From Sphingomonas sp. Root720 (GTDB lineage Bacteria; Pseudomonadota; Alphaproteobacteria; Sphingomonadales; Sphingomonadaceae): DNA of 64,000 bases. The DNA is taken from assembly GCF_001428605.1 (NCBI RefSeq), contig NZ_LMID01000013.1:163345-227344 (forward strand), in the 5' to 3' direction. A model generated the notes under the pieces. That model made no database searches. It saw only the letters and a list, made by a program, of their open reading frames with translations, and was not told the DNA's origin. Of this stretch, positions 54,102 to 64,000 are shown in pieces. Both the position numbers and the translations under genes were made by a program. The first letter of the stretch is position 1; each line of letters begins with the position of its first letter.

Positions 54102-54835
54102 AGCGATCCTTCTCGTTCATCGCGGAGGCGTTTGTCTACATCATCGGGCCAAGTAACTTTCAGAGTGCGCATCTTCTCAAGAATGACGCTCAAGTCTTCG
54201 TCTTCCAATTGTTCGAAGCTTTGCACCTGCATCCGCTCTAGACGCCATTCTCCCTCGCCGGTCCGCTCCCAAAGGCCTATTCCATGCAGTCTGACGGGCT
54301 CCCACATAAGCTTTGCCAAGTCTTTGGCGACGGCGCGCTTGGCAGTGAGTCGAGATAAAATTCGGCCCTGTAAATCTTGCACCTGTAGGGCGGCGTCGTC
54401 TCCGGCGCCCCCGACCCGGATAAGATAGCCATCGACGGTAGATGCCTGCCGAATACCGGAAAGAACCCCGAGGTCATCCGGCGCAACAGGGATTTCCAAA
54501 ACTACCTTCTGCGCTCGTTTTAGCAGAGCCGGATTACCAGCATCCCGCGCATCACGGCGGAGCATTCGGCGTATACGGTTGTATGCGTCTATCTGCTTTT
54601 TTGTACCGTCCCCGCGCTGGATGCGCGCGGCGTTGTCCTGAGCCTGCAAGGCGACGGCTTTCGGCGCATGCAAAATCGGTTCTGCGCTGCCCTTATCAAC
54701 CCTGATCAAATGCAGGCTCTCAGGGTCGCCAAGAACGACCGACATCTGCTGCAAATATTCAATTAGACGGTTGAGCGGAATCGTCTCCGGGGTATACCCC
54801 GGAATGACAAAACTGAACTCTTCAAAATCCGCCAT
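54098..54835 (-). CDS. Partner protein of the PIN nuclease, unnamed family
   Basis: 245 residues. The N terminus FVIPGYTPETIPLNRLIEYLQQM and a following LHLIRVDKGSAEPIL resemble an unnamed family I have seen beside PIN genes; this is a recollection, not a search. The middle is a helical region (YNRIRRMLRRDARDAG), and the C-terminal half is beta-rich. Likely a nucleic-acid- or protein-binding partner, possibly the antitoxin. First gene of the passenger operon. Confidence 0.6.
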   Translation of the reverse strand: MADFEEFSFVIPGYTPETIPLNRLIEYLQQMSVVLGDPESLHLIRVDKGSAEPILHAPKAVALQAQDNAARIQRGDGTKKQIDAYNRIRRMLRRDARDAGNPALLKRAQKVVLEIPVAPDDLGVLSGIRQASTVDGYLIRVGGAGDDAALQVQDLQGRILSRLTAKRAVAKDLAKLMWEPVRLHGIGLWERTGEGEWRLERMQVQSFEQLEDEDLSVILEKMRTLKVTWPDDVDKRLRDEREGSL

Positions 54836-54841
54836 TGGCGG

Positions 54842-54870
54842 ATTCTACGCGAAAGAAAATTTCGCGTAAA
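54842..54870 (-). promoter_or_regulatory. Promoter of the passenger operon with internal palindrome
   Basis: On the minus strand -35 TTTACG, 17 bases, -10 TAGAAT, then only six bases before the ATG. The spacer and flanks are made of an exact inverted repeat TACGCGAAA-gaaaa-TTTCGCGTA at 54846-54868. A repressor bound there would cover the promoter. The start codon lies about where transcription should begin, so the mRNA is likely leaderless. Confidence 0.6.
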
Positions 54871-54935
54871 GCACTCAATTGCGATGCGGCTTCGTCCGCC
54901 AACGGCTGCGCGTACGCCCAGTCCGCTTGGGCTTC

Positions 54936-55895
54936 TTAAGCGTATTGGACACCAGTTGATTTATACGTGAGCCGCTTGCCGACAATGCCCTTCACCGCAT
55001 TGTCAGCGCGGGCCTTGTCATCGATGCCCAGCTTGGCGCGGTTGCAGTACCGGAAGTCGAACTCGGCAAGGTAGCGGTGCAGATGCTGCTCGCCGCAGTG
55101 CTGATAGATGCCCTTCATGCCGCGCTTGAAAATGGAGAAGCTGCCCTCAACCGTATTGGTGAACACGTCGCCGCGCACATATTCGCCGTGCGCGTGATCG
55201 ACGCTTTCATGGCTGGCAAAATTCTTGCCAACATATTTGTAGAGGCGAGCGCCATCAGTGATCAGGCGCGCTTCCTTGGCAATGTTCGCCTTGCAGACCG
55301 GCTCCACGTAGGCGCTGATCATCTGATCGAAGGTGTAGGAGCGGATCTGTCCGCTGGCGCGATCGACGAGGCTGATCACCTTCATCTTGTGCGCGCCGCT
55401 GCGGCCAAGCTTCGCGCCCTTCATCACGCCGATGTAGGTTTCGTCCACCTCGACAGCGCCACCGCCCGAACCGAACGGCACGGCGAGTTCACCGGAGCGC
55501 AGGGCTTCGCGGATGCGGTGGGAGAGGAACCAAGCCGAGTTGTACTGGATTTCGAGGATGCGGCTAAGCTGGTGGCTGCTGATGCCCTTCTTGCTCGACA
55601 CGATCAGGTGCACGGCCTGGAGCATCTTGTGGAGGGGGAGCTTGGCGTCCTCGAACACGGTGCCGACCTTCGCGGTGAACTGCTTACGGCACTCGCCACA
55701 CTTCTTGAGGCCGTGACGGACGATGCCCTCAGGGTTCTTCTTGCTGGGCTTCGAGCGAACGCCCTCCAGCTTGTAGACGCGGCCACCGACGACGCCGCAG
55801 TGCGGGCAGACAATTCCGTCGGCCCAGATCATCGCTTCGAGATATTCGAAGGCGGCGGCTTCATCGTGAAAGCGGGGCTGAGAGAGAACGGACAT
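54936..55895 (-). CDS. IS1595-family (ISXO2-like) transposase
   Basis: 319 residues. An N-terminal zinc ribbon (CPHCGVVGG...KKCGECRKQF) precedes the DDE-type core: Asp in AVEVDETYIG, Asp in RLITDGARLYKY, and the third position in FTNTVEGSFSIFKRGMKGIYQH, the DDNK/DDE pattern of this family. AAGGAG lies eight bases before the ATG. It appears intact. It reads leftward toward the passenger operon. Confidence 0.9.
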   Translation of the reverse strand: MSVLSQPRFHDEAAAFEYLEAMIWADGIVCPHCGVVGGRVYKLEGVRSKPSKKNPEGIVRHGLKKCGECRKQFTAKVGTVFEDAKLPLHKMLQAVHLIVSSKKGISSHQLSRILEIQYNSAWFLSHRIREALRSGELAVPFGSGGGAVEVDETYIGVMKGAKLGRSGAHKMKVISLVDRASGQIRSYTFDQMISAYVEPVCKANIAKEARLITDGARLYKYVGKNFASHESVDHAHGEYVRGDVFTNTVEGSFSIFKRGMKGIYQHCGEQHLHRYLAEFDFRYCNRAKLGIDDKARADNAVKGIVGKRLTYKSTGVQYA

Positions 55896-55960
55896 TCGGT
55901 AGGCTCCTTATACCTCTGTTCCTACCGTGTTCCGTTGGGTTTGTAAAATACGTAATCGCC

Positions 55961-56566
55961 GACGATATCGAAGGCCGCTCGAGCGACCTCGCGGAGGCCC
56001 TGCGGATCGATCCCCGGGATGTCTGGACGATGTACTACAAGGCCATTCTCCAGGGACGCAGCGGCGATCTGCCGGGCATGATCGCAACCCTGTCGGCGGC
56101 GCTCAAGATCAAACCCGGCGACGTGCCCTTGATGACCTTGCGCGCGCAGGCCAAGTGGCTGAGCGGTCGCAAGGCCGAGGCGCGCCGGGAATTCGCCGCC
56201 GCACGCGCCGCCGCCACCGACGAGACCGACCTGACCAGCCTGTGCTGGTACAGGGCGATCGCCGATATCGATCTGCCGGAGGCGCTTGCCGATTGCGATG
56301 CAGCCCTGTCCAAGGCCCCGACCGATGCGGATGCGCTCGAAAGCCGGGGCTTCACGCTCGTCAAGCTCGGGCGTTACGACGAGGCGATCCTGTCCTATGA
56401 TCGCGTATTGGCGGCGCAGCCGACCCTGTCCGAAGCGCTGCTGGGCCGCGCCGTGGCCTGGAAACACAAGGGCGATCAGGCCAAGGCGGATGCCGACATG
56501 GCAGCGGTGATGGCGCTCGACCGCGAGGTCGTGACCCAATATCGTTCCTACGGCATGGTCTTCTAG
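55961..56566 (+). pseudogene. TPR-repeat protein lacking its 5' end
   Basis: About 200 residues of helical repeats in frame from the transposon end: TPR-like units around DLAEALRIDPRDVWTMYYKA, LIKPGDVPLMTLRAQAKWL and the well-formed DALESRGFTLVKLGRYDEAI and later AAQPTLSEALLGRAVAW. Open frame continues into the transposon without an initiator of its own until ATG at 56030. A protein of this type normally has more repeats, and no matching N terminus exists to the left of the transposon. So it is probably a remnant. Confidence 0.6.
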
Positions 56567-56685
56567 AGCGGTTTCGAGGCAGATGGAAACATCTGCCGAC
56601 TCGGGAAACGCGGTAAAACAACAAGCTAGGAGCGTGGCGTCGGTCGTGAAGCGCGCCCTCCCCGGGGCGAGACCCTGCGTAACAC

Positions 56686-56705
56686 GTCATCCCGGCGGAG
56701 GCCGG
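56686..56705. repeat. GTCAT hairpin repeat, type ATCCCGGC
   Basis: GTCATCCCGGC-ggag-GCCGG followed by different bases; the end is worn. The preceding GCGTAACAC is nearly the same as before the copy at 20866. It lies in the gap between the TPR remnant and dnaJ. Confidence 0.6.
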
Positions 56706-56740
56706 TTGCTCCGCACCCGATAAGGGGACGACGGTCAGGT

Positions 56741-57883
56741 CTAGTCGGTCAGGTCTTCCCACATGCCCTTGAGGCGCGCGAAGAAGCCGCTCGACTCCGG
56801 GCATTCCTCGCCCGTCTCGGTCGAGCGGAACTCCTCGAGCAATTCCTTCTGGCGCGCGCTCAGGCGGGTCGGCGTCTCCACCTCGATCTGGATGACGAGG
56901 TCGCCGAAGCCCCTGCCGTTGAGGACCGGCATGCCGGCGCCGCGCTGGCGGATCTGCTTGCCCGACTGGATGCCGGCGGGGATGCGGATCTCGTGGCGCT
57001 GCTTGTCGAGGCCCGGCACCTCGATCGTACCGCCCAGCGCGGCGGTGGTGAAGCTGATCGGCGCCTGCGCGAACAGCGTGTTCCCGTCGCGCTGGAAGAT
57101 CTCGTGCTCGCGCAGGTGAATGAAGATATAGAGGTCGCCCGGCGGGCCGCCGCGCGCGCCGGCCTCGCCCTCGCCGGTCAGGCGGATGCGCGTGCCTTCG
57201 TCGACGCCGGCGGGAATCCCCACGTCGAGCGTCTTGGTCTTCTCGATGCGGCCCTCGCCATGGCATGAGTCGCAGGGATCGGAGATCACCTGGCCCGCGC
57301 CGTGGCAGGACGGACAGGTCCGCTCGACGACGAAGAAGCCCTGCTGCGCGCGCACCTTGCCGTGGCCGCCGCAGGTCTTGCAGTGCTGGGTGCCCGTGCC
57401 GGGCTTGGCGCCCGAACCCTCGCACGTCTCGCATTGCGCGGCGACGTCGACGGTGATCGACGCCTGCTTGCCGGCATAGGCGTCCTCGAAGCTGATCTCG
57501 AGATCGTAGCGCAGGTCCGCGCCGCGCCGCACGCTCGAACGCTGGCCGCCGCCCCCGCGCTGGCCACCCATGAACTCGCCGAAGATGTTCTCGAAGATGT
57601 CGGAGAAGCCTTCGAAGCCGCCCCCGCCGCCGCCAAAACCCCCGGGACCGCCATTCTGGAAGGCGGCCTTGCCGAAGCGGTCATAAGCGGCGCGCTTCTG
57701 CGGATCCTTCAGGCAGTCATAGGCTTCGTTGATCGCCTTGAACTTCGCCTCGGCCTCGTGGTCGCCGGGGTTGCGATCGGGGTGATATTGCATCGCCAGC
57801 CGCCGGAACGAGGTCTTGAGGACCTTGTCGTCGGCGGTGCGTTCCACCTCGAGCAGTTCGTAATAATCGATGTCCGTGCTCAT
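56741..57883 (-). CDS. dnaJ: Chaperone DnaJ
   Basis: 380 residues, a full type I J-protein. HPD at 34-36 in the J domain, a Gly/Phe-rich segment with [13 protein letters not shown] around 85, four zinc-binding CxxCxGxG units ([32 protein letters not shown]), then the two client-binding beta domains. It stimulates DnaK ATPase. The start at 57883 gives the family N terminus; a longer frame to 57964 is not supported. It follows dnaK by about 137 bases on the same strand. Confidence 0.95.
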   Translation of the reverse strand: MSTDIDYYELLEVERTADDKVLKTSFRRLAMQYHPDRNPGDHEAEAKFKAINEAYDCLKDPQKRAAYDRFGKAAFQNGGPGGFGGGGGGFEGFSDIFENIFGEFMGGQRGGGGQRSSVRRGADLRYDLEISFEDAYAGKQASITVDVAAQCETCEGSGAKPGTGTQHCKTCGGHGKVRAQQGFFVVERTCPSCHGAGQVISDPCDSCHGEGRIEKTKTLDVGIPAGVDEGTRIRLTGEGEAGARGGPPGDLYIFIHLREHEIFQRDGNTLFAQAPISFTTAALGGTIEVPGLDKQRHEIRIPAGIQSGKQIRQRGAGMPVLNGRGFGDLVIQIEVETPTRLSARQKELLEEFRSTETGEECPESSGFFARLKGMWEDLTD

Positions 57884-58019
57884 CGCGCCCCGCAAACCAC
57901 CACATTTTCCCCACGCCCACTTCCCCCGAAGCGGCCGATAGTCATTCCCGTCTATCGCAGACATTACGCGGCCCCGCCATCGCTGACGGGGCCGGTAAGG
58001 TCACGGCATCGACGATGCC

Positions 58020-59912
<1,893 letters not shown>

Positions 59913-59998
59913 TCCAGTCCTTTCAAACCCCCAAAGACGATCCGGGCCATGCCCCCATATGACGAGGCGAGCATGCGACCGATCGCATTGAATGGGGG

Positions 59999-60028
59999 CG
60001 ATATAGGTGGGGATTCATTTGCTGCAAG
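59999..60028 (-). promoter_or_regulatory. Sigma-32-type heat-shock promoter of dnaK
   Basis: On the minus strand CTTG, 17 bases, then CCTATATCG, which matches the CTTG-N17-CYTATNTNN pattern of alphaproteobacterial heat-shock promoters. It is about 90 bases upstream of the dnaK start. Placement fits, and the family pattern is from memory. Confidence 0.6.
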
Positions 60029-60072
60029 ACGCAACAGGTCGTAATTGCATCCTGATTTCCACGGAGTTTCCG

Positions 60073-60525
60073 ATGCATCGTACGATTGCCGCCGTCATGG
60101 CCCTTGCCGCAGTGTCGGCCTGCCACCCCAAGCGCGCCGACACGCCGGCGGTTTCGGATGCGCTGGTCCGGCTGGCGGTGGTGCCGGGCGGGCCGGCCGC
60201 CGGCTATTTCACGCTGGTGGGCGGCGTGAAGGACGACCGCCTTCTCAGGATCGACAGCGCCGTGGCGAACAAGATAGAGTTGCACGAAAGCGTCATGGAC
60301 GGGGGCGTGATGACGATGCGGCCAATCGCCGAAGTGCCGGTACCGGCGGGCAAGACCGTCGCGTTCGCGCCGGGCGGCAGCCACGCGATGCTGTTCGGCG
60401 TCGATCCGCGAATCACGGCCGGCACCGGCGTGCCGCTGCTGTTCACCTTCGCCAGCGGCGCGAAGATCGAGGTCGAGGCCAAGTCGGCCGCCGCCGGCGA
60501 CGACATGGGCGGCATGCGCCACTGA
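60073..60525 (+). CDS. PCuAC-type copper chaperone lipoprotein
   Basis: 150 residues. Lipoprotein signal with Cys17 (AAVSAC), then the PCuAC fold with copper ligands His71 and Met75 in LHESVMDGGVMTM and His104/Met106 in GSHAMLFG. PCuAC proteins bring copper to cytochrome oxidase in the periplasm. Its last base overlaps the first base of the sulfotransferase gene (TGATG), so these are coupled. Confidence 0.85.
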   Translation: MHRTIAAVMALAAVSACHPKRADTPAVSDALVRLAVVPGGPAAGYFTLVGGVKDDRLLRIDSAVANKIELHESVMDGGVMTMRPIAEVPVPAGKTVAFAPGGSHAMLFGVDPRITAGTGVPLLFTFASGAKIEVEAKSAAAGDDMGGMRH

Positions 60526-61460
60526 TGGCCACCACGCCGCCCATGGCGCCGCCGGTCTTCCTGGTCGCCCCCCGGCGATCGGGCGCGGCCGCGCTGCGCC
60601 ATGTCCTCGCCCAGCACCCGGCGATCCTGATCGCCCCCGACGTCGACTTCCTGGTCGACGCGATCACCCCCGACGGGCGCTTCATGAAGCGCGACGCCTT
60701 TCTCCGCTCGGTCGAATATAACAGCCGGTTCAAGAAGCTCGGTCTGAACGTCCCGGCCAGCCTGCCCTTCACCGGTATCGCCCGCGCGCTGCTCGACCAG
60801 GTCGCCGCGACGAAACCCGGCGCGACCGTGATCGGCGCGACCGTCCAACATCATTTCGATCGCCTGCTGTGGCTATGGCCGGACGCGCGCTTCATCCACC
60901 TGGTCCGCGACGGCCGCGAGGTCGCCGCCGCCAATGTCCGCAACCGCGACGCCGGCAATCTCTGGCACGGCATCGCCGACTGGGTCGAGGTCGAGGCGCT
61001 GTGGGACCGCATGTCGCACAAATTGCCCGCCGACCGGCAGTTCACCCTGAAATATGAAATGGTCGCGAGCGAACCCGAATATGAGCTGCGCCGCCTGTGC
61101 GAGTTCCTGCGGGTGCCGTTCGCGCCGGCGATGCTGCGGCAGGCGGGCGTCCTCGATCAGGAACCCGCCGGCCGCTGGCGAAAGAGCGAAGCAACCGAGA
61201 TTTCGCCGGCCGAGCATCGCGCGGCCCGCTGGCTGCTGCAGAACGGCTATTTCCTGAGCGGCACGGTGCGGCCGCCGTCGGCGTTCCGCCGGGCCCTGCT
61301 GGGCATCGGCAACACGCTCGCGCTCACCAACCACCGCCGCGAGAAGCTCGGCACCGGCCTGTGGCTGAAGGGGGGACTGGTGGACAAGCTGGGCAGCCGC
61401 AAGGCCAGGGCGCGGATGAAGCGCCGCCGGTACGAGATATTGTCTCGAAACGAGGATTGA
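60525..61460 (+). CDS. Sulfotransferase-family protein
   Basis: 311 residues. The PAPS-binding loop is PVFLVAPRRSGAAALRHVL near residues 10-28, with a variant PRRSG in place of PKSGT. FIHLVRDGREVAAA is the 3'-phosphate motif. Acidic and Arg-rich C terminus. Such enzymes transfer sulfate to sugars, lipids or small molecules; the substrate is unknown. Its relation to the copper protein gene is only positional. It converges with grpE. Confidence 0.82.
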   Translation: MATTPPMAPPVFLVAPRRSGAAALRHVLAQHPAILIAPDVDFLVDAITPDGRFMKRDAFLRSVEYNSRFKKLGLNVPASLPFTGIARALLDQVAATKPGATVIGATVQHHFDRLLWLWPDARFIHLVRDGREVAAANVRNRDAGNLWHGIADWVEVEALWDRMSHKLPADRQFTLKYEMVASEPEYELRRLCEFLRVPFAPAMLRQAGVLDQEPAGRWRKSEATEISPAEHRAARWLLQNGYFLSGTVRPPSAFRRALLGIGNTLALTNHRREKLGTGLWLKGGLVDKLGSRKARARMKRRRYEILSRNED

Positions 61461-61487
61461 GGGCGGAAGTCGCGCCGACATTCCTGC

Positions 61488-61513
61488 GTCATGCCAGCCT
61501 GCGCTGGCATGAC
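61488..61513. repeat. GTCAT hairpin repeat, type ATGCCAGC, perfect palindrome
   Basis: GTCATGCCAGC-ctgc-GCTGGCATGAC: eleven-base arms match exactly, including the outer GTC/GAC. It lies between the convergent sulfotransferase and grpE genes, a place where it could end transcription from both sides. Confidence 0.72.
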
Positions 61514-61567
61514 GGTAAAAGGGGACTGCCCTTCCGCTACACGGTCCTGCGAACGGCCCGCGGCCGA

Positions 61568-62116
61568 TCAGGCGTCGGGCGCCTTCGCGACGCCGACCAG
61601 CGCGGGGCGGAGCAGCCGTTCCTTGATCATGTAGCCGGCCTGCATCTCCTGGATCACAGTGCCGGGCTCGGCATCGGCGCTGGGCAGCTCGACCATCGCC
61701 TGATGGCGGTTCGGATCGAGCTTGGCGCCGACCGCGTCGATCTTGCTGATGCCGTTGCGCTGGAAGACGTTGTCCAGTTCCTTGGCGGTCATCTCGATGC
61801 CGGTGAGCAGCGACTTGATGCGGTCGTCCTCGCGCAACTCGGCGGGAATGGCGGCCAGCGCGCGGCCGAGATTGTCGGCGACCGACAGCATGTCGCGCGC
61901 GAAGCCGGTCGCGGCATAGGCCGATGCGTCGGTCTTTTCCTTTTCGAGCCGGCGGCGGACGTTCTGCGTCTCGGCCTGGGCGTACAGCACCTCGTTGCGC
62001 AGCTTCTCCAGCTCCCCCTCGAGCTTGGCGAACGGGCTGTCGCCCTCGGCCTCGCCGGTGGTCGCCTCGACCTCGGGGGTCTCCGTTTCGTTCTCGCCGA
62101 TATTCTCTTCGCTCAT
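61568..62116 (-). CDS. grpE: Nucleotide-exchange factor GrpE
   Basis: 182 residues. An acidic N terminus, a long coiled coil (LEGELEKLRNEVLYAQAE and NVRRRLEKEKTDA), then VADNLGRALAAIP and the beta domain with VELPSADAEPGTVIQEMQAGY. It releases ADP from DnaK. The start at 62116 gives the family layout. A DnaK/DnaJ pair is 2 kb away on the same strand. Biotin genes diverge from it. Confidence 0.93.
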   Translation of the reverse strand: MSEENIGENETETPEVEATTGEAEGDSPFAKLEGELEKLRNEVLYAQAETQNVRRRLEKEKTDASAYAATGFARDMLSVADNLGRALAAIPAELREDDRIKSLLTGIEMTAKELDNVFQRNGISKIDAVGAKLDPNRHQAMVELPSADAEPGTVIQEMQAGYMIKERLLRPALVGVAKAPDA

Positions 62117-62262
62117 GCCTTCTTCCGGTCTGTTCGCGGGTCGATCCGACCTCGTTTCGCGGGCTGATATAGTCAAAAGCGAACGAACGACCAGTGGTCC
62201 CGTTCAATTTCGCCCGCCGCTCGCCATTCCCTATCGGGGAAACAGGCGCTAGTTGCTGCGCC

Positions 62263-63372
62263 ATGTCGATCCTCGACACCCATCGCGAGGCGCTCGCCCT
62301 CATCGCCCGACGGTCCCGGACGCGCAAGCTGATCCCGCGTGCCGGCCATGATTTCGCATCGAACGATTATCTGGGCCTGTCGGGATCGGGCGCGTTGCGC
62401 GCCGCCGTCGCCGCCGCGCTCGACCGGGGCGTGGCGATCGGCGCGGGCGGCTCCAGGCTGCTGCGCGGCAACGATCCCGAGCATGAGGCGCTGGAGTCCG
62501 AGGCGTCCGCCTTCTTCGGCAGCGAGGCGACGCTGTTCTTTTCCTCGGGCTTCGCGGCCAACAGCGCGATCTTCTCGACCCTGCCCGCCGGCCGCGACCT
62601 GATCGTCCACGACGCGCTGATCCACGCCAGCGCGCATGAAGGCATGCGCCTGGGCCGCGCCGCCACGGTCGCCGCCGCGCACAACGACGTCGGCGCCTTC
62701 GCCGGCGCGATCGCCCGCTGGCGCGCCGAGGGCAACAAGGGACGCGTCTGGATCGCCGTCGAAAGCCTCTACAGCATGGACGGGGACATCGCCCCGCTCG
62801 CCGAGCTGGCCGTTCTCGCCGATCGCGAGGACGCCTTCCTGGTCATCGACGAAGCGCACGCCACCGGCGTGTTCGGCAGCGGCGGCCAGGGCCTCGGCGA
62901 GGGTCTCGACGGCCGCGAGAACGTCGTGACCCTGCGGACCTGCGGCAAGGCGCTGGGCTGCGAAGGTGCGCTGGTCTGCTGCCCGCGGGTGCTCGCCGAC
63001 ACGCTGGTCAACAAGGCACGCGGCTTCATCTTCTCGACAGCGCCCTCCCCGCTCGCCGCGGCTGCGGTCCGGGCCAGCCTCGCGCTGGTCCGCGCGCAAC
63101 CCGAACGGCGGGACCGGCTCGCGCGGCTCGTCACCCTGGCGGGCGCACGGCTGCCGGCCAGCGGCTCGCAGATCCTGCCCGTCATCATCGGCGACGATGC
63201 ACGGACCATGGAGATCGCCGCCGCGCTCCAGCAGCACGGCTTCGACGTGCGCGGCATCCGGCCGCCGACGGTGCCGACCGGCACCTCGCGGCTGCGCATC
63301 TCGCTGACCCTCAATGTCGACGAGGCGGCGGTCGCCGCGCTGGCCGACGCGGTGGAGGAACTGACCGCATGA
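62263..63372 (+). CDS. bioF: 8-amino-7-oxononanoate synthase
   Basis: 369 residues, PLP alpha-oxoamine synthase family. SNDYLGLS near residue 33, [30 protein letters not shown]-type stretch ([12 protein letters not shown]) and the PLP Lys in [12 protein letters not shown] all support this. It condenses pimeloyl-ACP or CoA with alanine in biotin synthesis. bioD follows within 11 bases. The start at 62263 lacks a clear ribosome site. Confidence 0.93.
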   Translation: MSILDTHREALALIARRSRTRKLIPRAGHDFASNDYLGLSGSGALRAAVAAALDRGVAIGAGGSRLLRGNDPEHEALESEASAFFGSEATLFFSSGFAANSAIFSTLPAGRDLIVHDALIHASAHEGMRLGRAATVAAAHNDVGAFAGAIARWRAEGNKGRVWIAVESLYSMDGDIAPLAELAVLADREDAFLVIDEAHATGVFGSGGQGLGEGLDGRENVVTLRTCGKALGCEGALVCCPRVLADTLVNKARGFIFSTAPSPLAAAAVRASLALVRAQPERRDRLARLVTLAGARLPASGSQILPVIIGDDARTMEIAAALQQHGFDVRGIRPPTVPTGTSRLRISLTLNVDEAAVAALADAVEELTA

Positions 63373-63382
63373 CCGACGCGAT

Positions 63383-64000
63383 ATGACCCAGGCCATCGTC
63401 GTCACCGCGACCGACACCGACGTCGGCAAGACGGTCTTCTCGGCCGGCCTCGTCCGCGCGCTCGACGGCTGCTACTGGAAGCCGGTCCAGGCCGGGCTCG
63501 CCGACGGCACCGACAGCGACACCGTCCGCCGCCTGGCGGGCCTCCCCGCCGACCGTATCCTGCCCGAGGCCTATCGGCTCGAGACCCCGGCCTCGCCTCA
63601 CCATGCCGCCGCGATCGACAATGTCGTGATCGATCCGTCGCAGCTGGTACCGCCGCCCTGCGACCGGCGGCTGGTGATCGAAGGCGCGGGCGGATTGCTG
63701 GTGCCCCTGGCGGGCGGGCTGCTGTTCGCCGACATCTTCGCGCGCTGGCGCTTCGAGACGGTGGTGGTGGCGCGGACCGCGCTCGGCACGATCAACCACA
63801 GCCTGCTGACGATCGAGGCGTTGCGGGCGCGCGACATCCCGATCCTCGGTATCGCCTTCGTCGGCGACCACCAGGAAGAAAGCGAGCGGACGATCGCCGC
63901 GATCGGCGGCGTCCGGCGGCTGGGCCGCCTCCCGCGCCTCGACCCGCTCGGTCCCGAAACGCTGGCAGGTGCCTTCGCCGCTGCCTTTTCGACGCAGGAT
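63383..64000 (+). CDS. bioD: Dethiobiotin synthetase, 3' end outside window
   Basis: 206 residues visible; the gene runs off the window. The P loop is TDTDVGKT at residues 10-17, followed by [15 protein letters not shown] and [12 protein letters not shown], typical of BioD. It closes the ureido ring of biotin from DAPA with CO2 and ATP. ATG at 63383 is 11 bases after the bioF stop; a short upstream ATG at 63369 stops after five codons. Confidence 0.93.
   Translation, partial: MTQAIVVTATDTDVGKTVFSAGLVRALDGCYWKPVQAGLADGTDSDTVRRLAGLPADRILPEAYRLETPASPHHAAAIDNVVIDPSQLVPPPCDRRLVIEGAGGLLVPLAGGLLFADIFARWRFETVVVARTALGTINHSLLTIEALRARDIPILGIAFVGDHQEESERTIAAIGGVRRLGRLPRLDPLGPETLAGAFAAAFSTQD

Larger units (their letters stand above)
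53200..55960. mobile_element. IS1595-type transposon with passenger operon
   Basis: Inverted repeats at 53200-53222 and 55938-55960 match at 22 of 23 positions, the only mismatch being G versus T in the middle. They bracket a transposase gene and four passenger genes. The passenger genes all read leftward, and the last stop codon lies inside the left repeat. No target-site duplication is visible (GAATTAAA to the left, GACGATAT to the right), so the flank may have changed since insertion. Lower GC content than the neighbours supports transfer. Confidence 0.75.

Noticed and set aside
54936-55960. A simple IS with its own left repeat next to the transposase gene
   Set aside because: A match of only 10 or so scattered bases exists near 54940. 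The far better 22 of 23 match at 53200 shows that the left end is beyond the passenger genes.
55938-55968. Target-site duplication of the transposon
   Set aside because: The bases flanking the two repeats (GAATTAAA and GACGATAT) differ. Several shifts were tried by eye and none gave a shared 8-mer.
62120-62230. A heat-shock promoter before grpE
   Set aside because: A CTATAT box is present but no CTTG lies at the required distance.

Overview
The window is high-GC chromosomal DNA, almost fully coding. It most likely comes from a sphingomonad alphaproteobacterium (Sphingomonas/Rhizorhabdus type). This is inferred from gene content: a split PdhA/PdhB with a lipoyl domain fused to the E1-beta chain, ftsB directly before pdhA, a CTTG-N17-CYTAT heat-shock promoter at dnaK, and many small GTCAT hairpin repeats between genes. 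No rRNA, CRISPR array or phage is visible. One tRNA (Lys-UUU) is present. About 63 protein genes are supported.

Layout. 0.1-2.9 kb: a cupin gene divergent from two short-chain dehydrogenases and a VOC protein, a likely catabolic cluster. 3-6.2 kb: an Hsp70-like protein, then a secreted low-complexity Ser/Thr/Asn/Gly protein that overlaps a short L,D-transpeptidase gene. 7-10.6 kb: a LuxR-type regulator divergent from a metallo-beta-lactamase-fold/FAD-monooxygenase/DUF2783 operon, with a perfect palindrome between them. 10.7-16.4 kb: glutathione peroxidase, truncated globin, a TviB/TviC-type sugar-nucleotide pair, and the agmatine-to-putrescine pair AguA/AguB. 16.5-25.7 kb: a dicarboxylate/amino-acid symporter, a response regulator, a zincin-plus-lipoprotein pair fused by overlap to an AmpG-like permease, cysK with an MFS exporter, and a UvrD-type helicase. 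25.8-30.8 kb: an Flp pilin, tRNA-Lys, folK, and a five-gene envelope operon with LpoB-, COG3014- and YcfL-like products. 31.3-38.5 kb: ftsB, pdhA, pdhB, a response regulator, a squalene/phytoene-synthase-like gene, an EF-hand protein, a lipoprotein, a MidA-type methyltransferase and lgt. 38.6-43.8 kb: a partner-switch-like set (HATPase, CHASE2-PP2C phosphatase, STAS) mixed with FecR, OmpA and metallo-hydrolase genes. 43.8-52.5 kb: amidotransferase, two poorly known genes, nitronate monooxygenase, glycosyltransferase, hydrolase, SelO and a Pro/Ala-rich membrane protein. 56.7-62.1 kb: dnaJ, dnaK, a PCuAC-type copper protein, a sulfotransferase and grpE. 62.3 kb to the end: bioF and the start of bioD.

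The most unusual region is 53.2-55.96 kb. An IS1595-type transposase and a four-gene leftward operon lie inside one pair of 23-bp inverted repeats that match at 22 of 23 positions. The operon holds a partner protein, a PIN nuclease and two small proteins. This looks like a transposon carrying a passenger module. The module appears to have its own promoter, with a perfect palindrome between the -35 and -10 boxes and a start codon so close that the mRNA is probably leaderless. To its right lies a TPR gene that has lost its 5' end.
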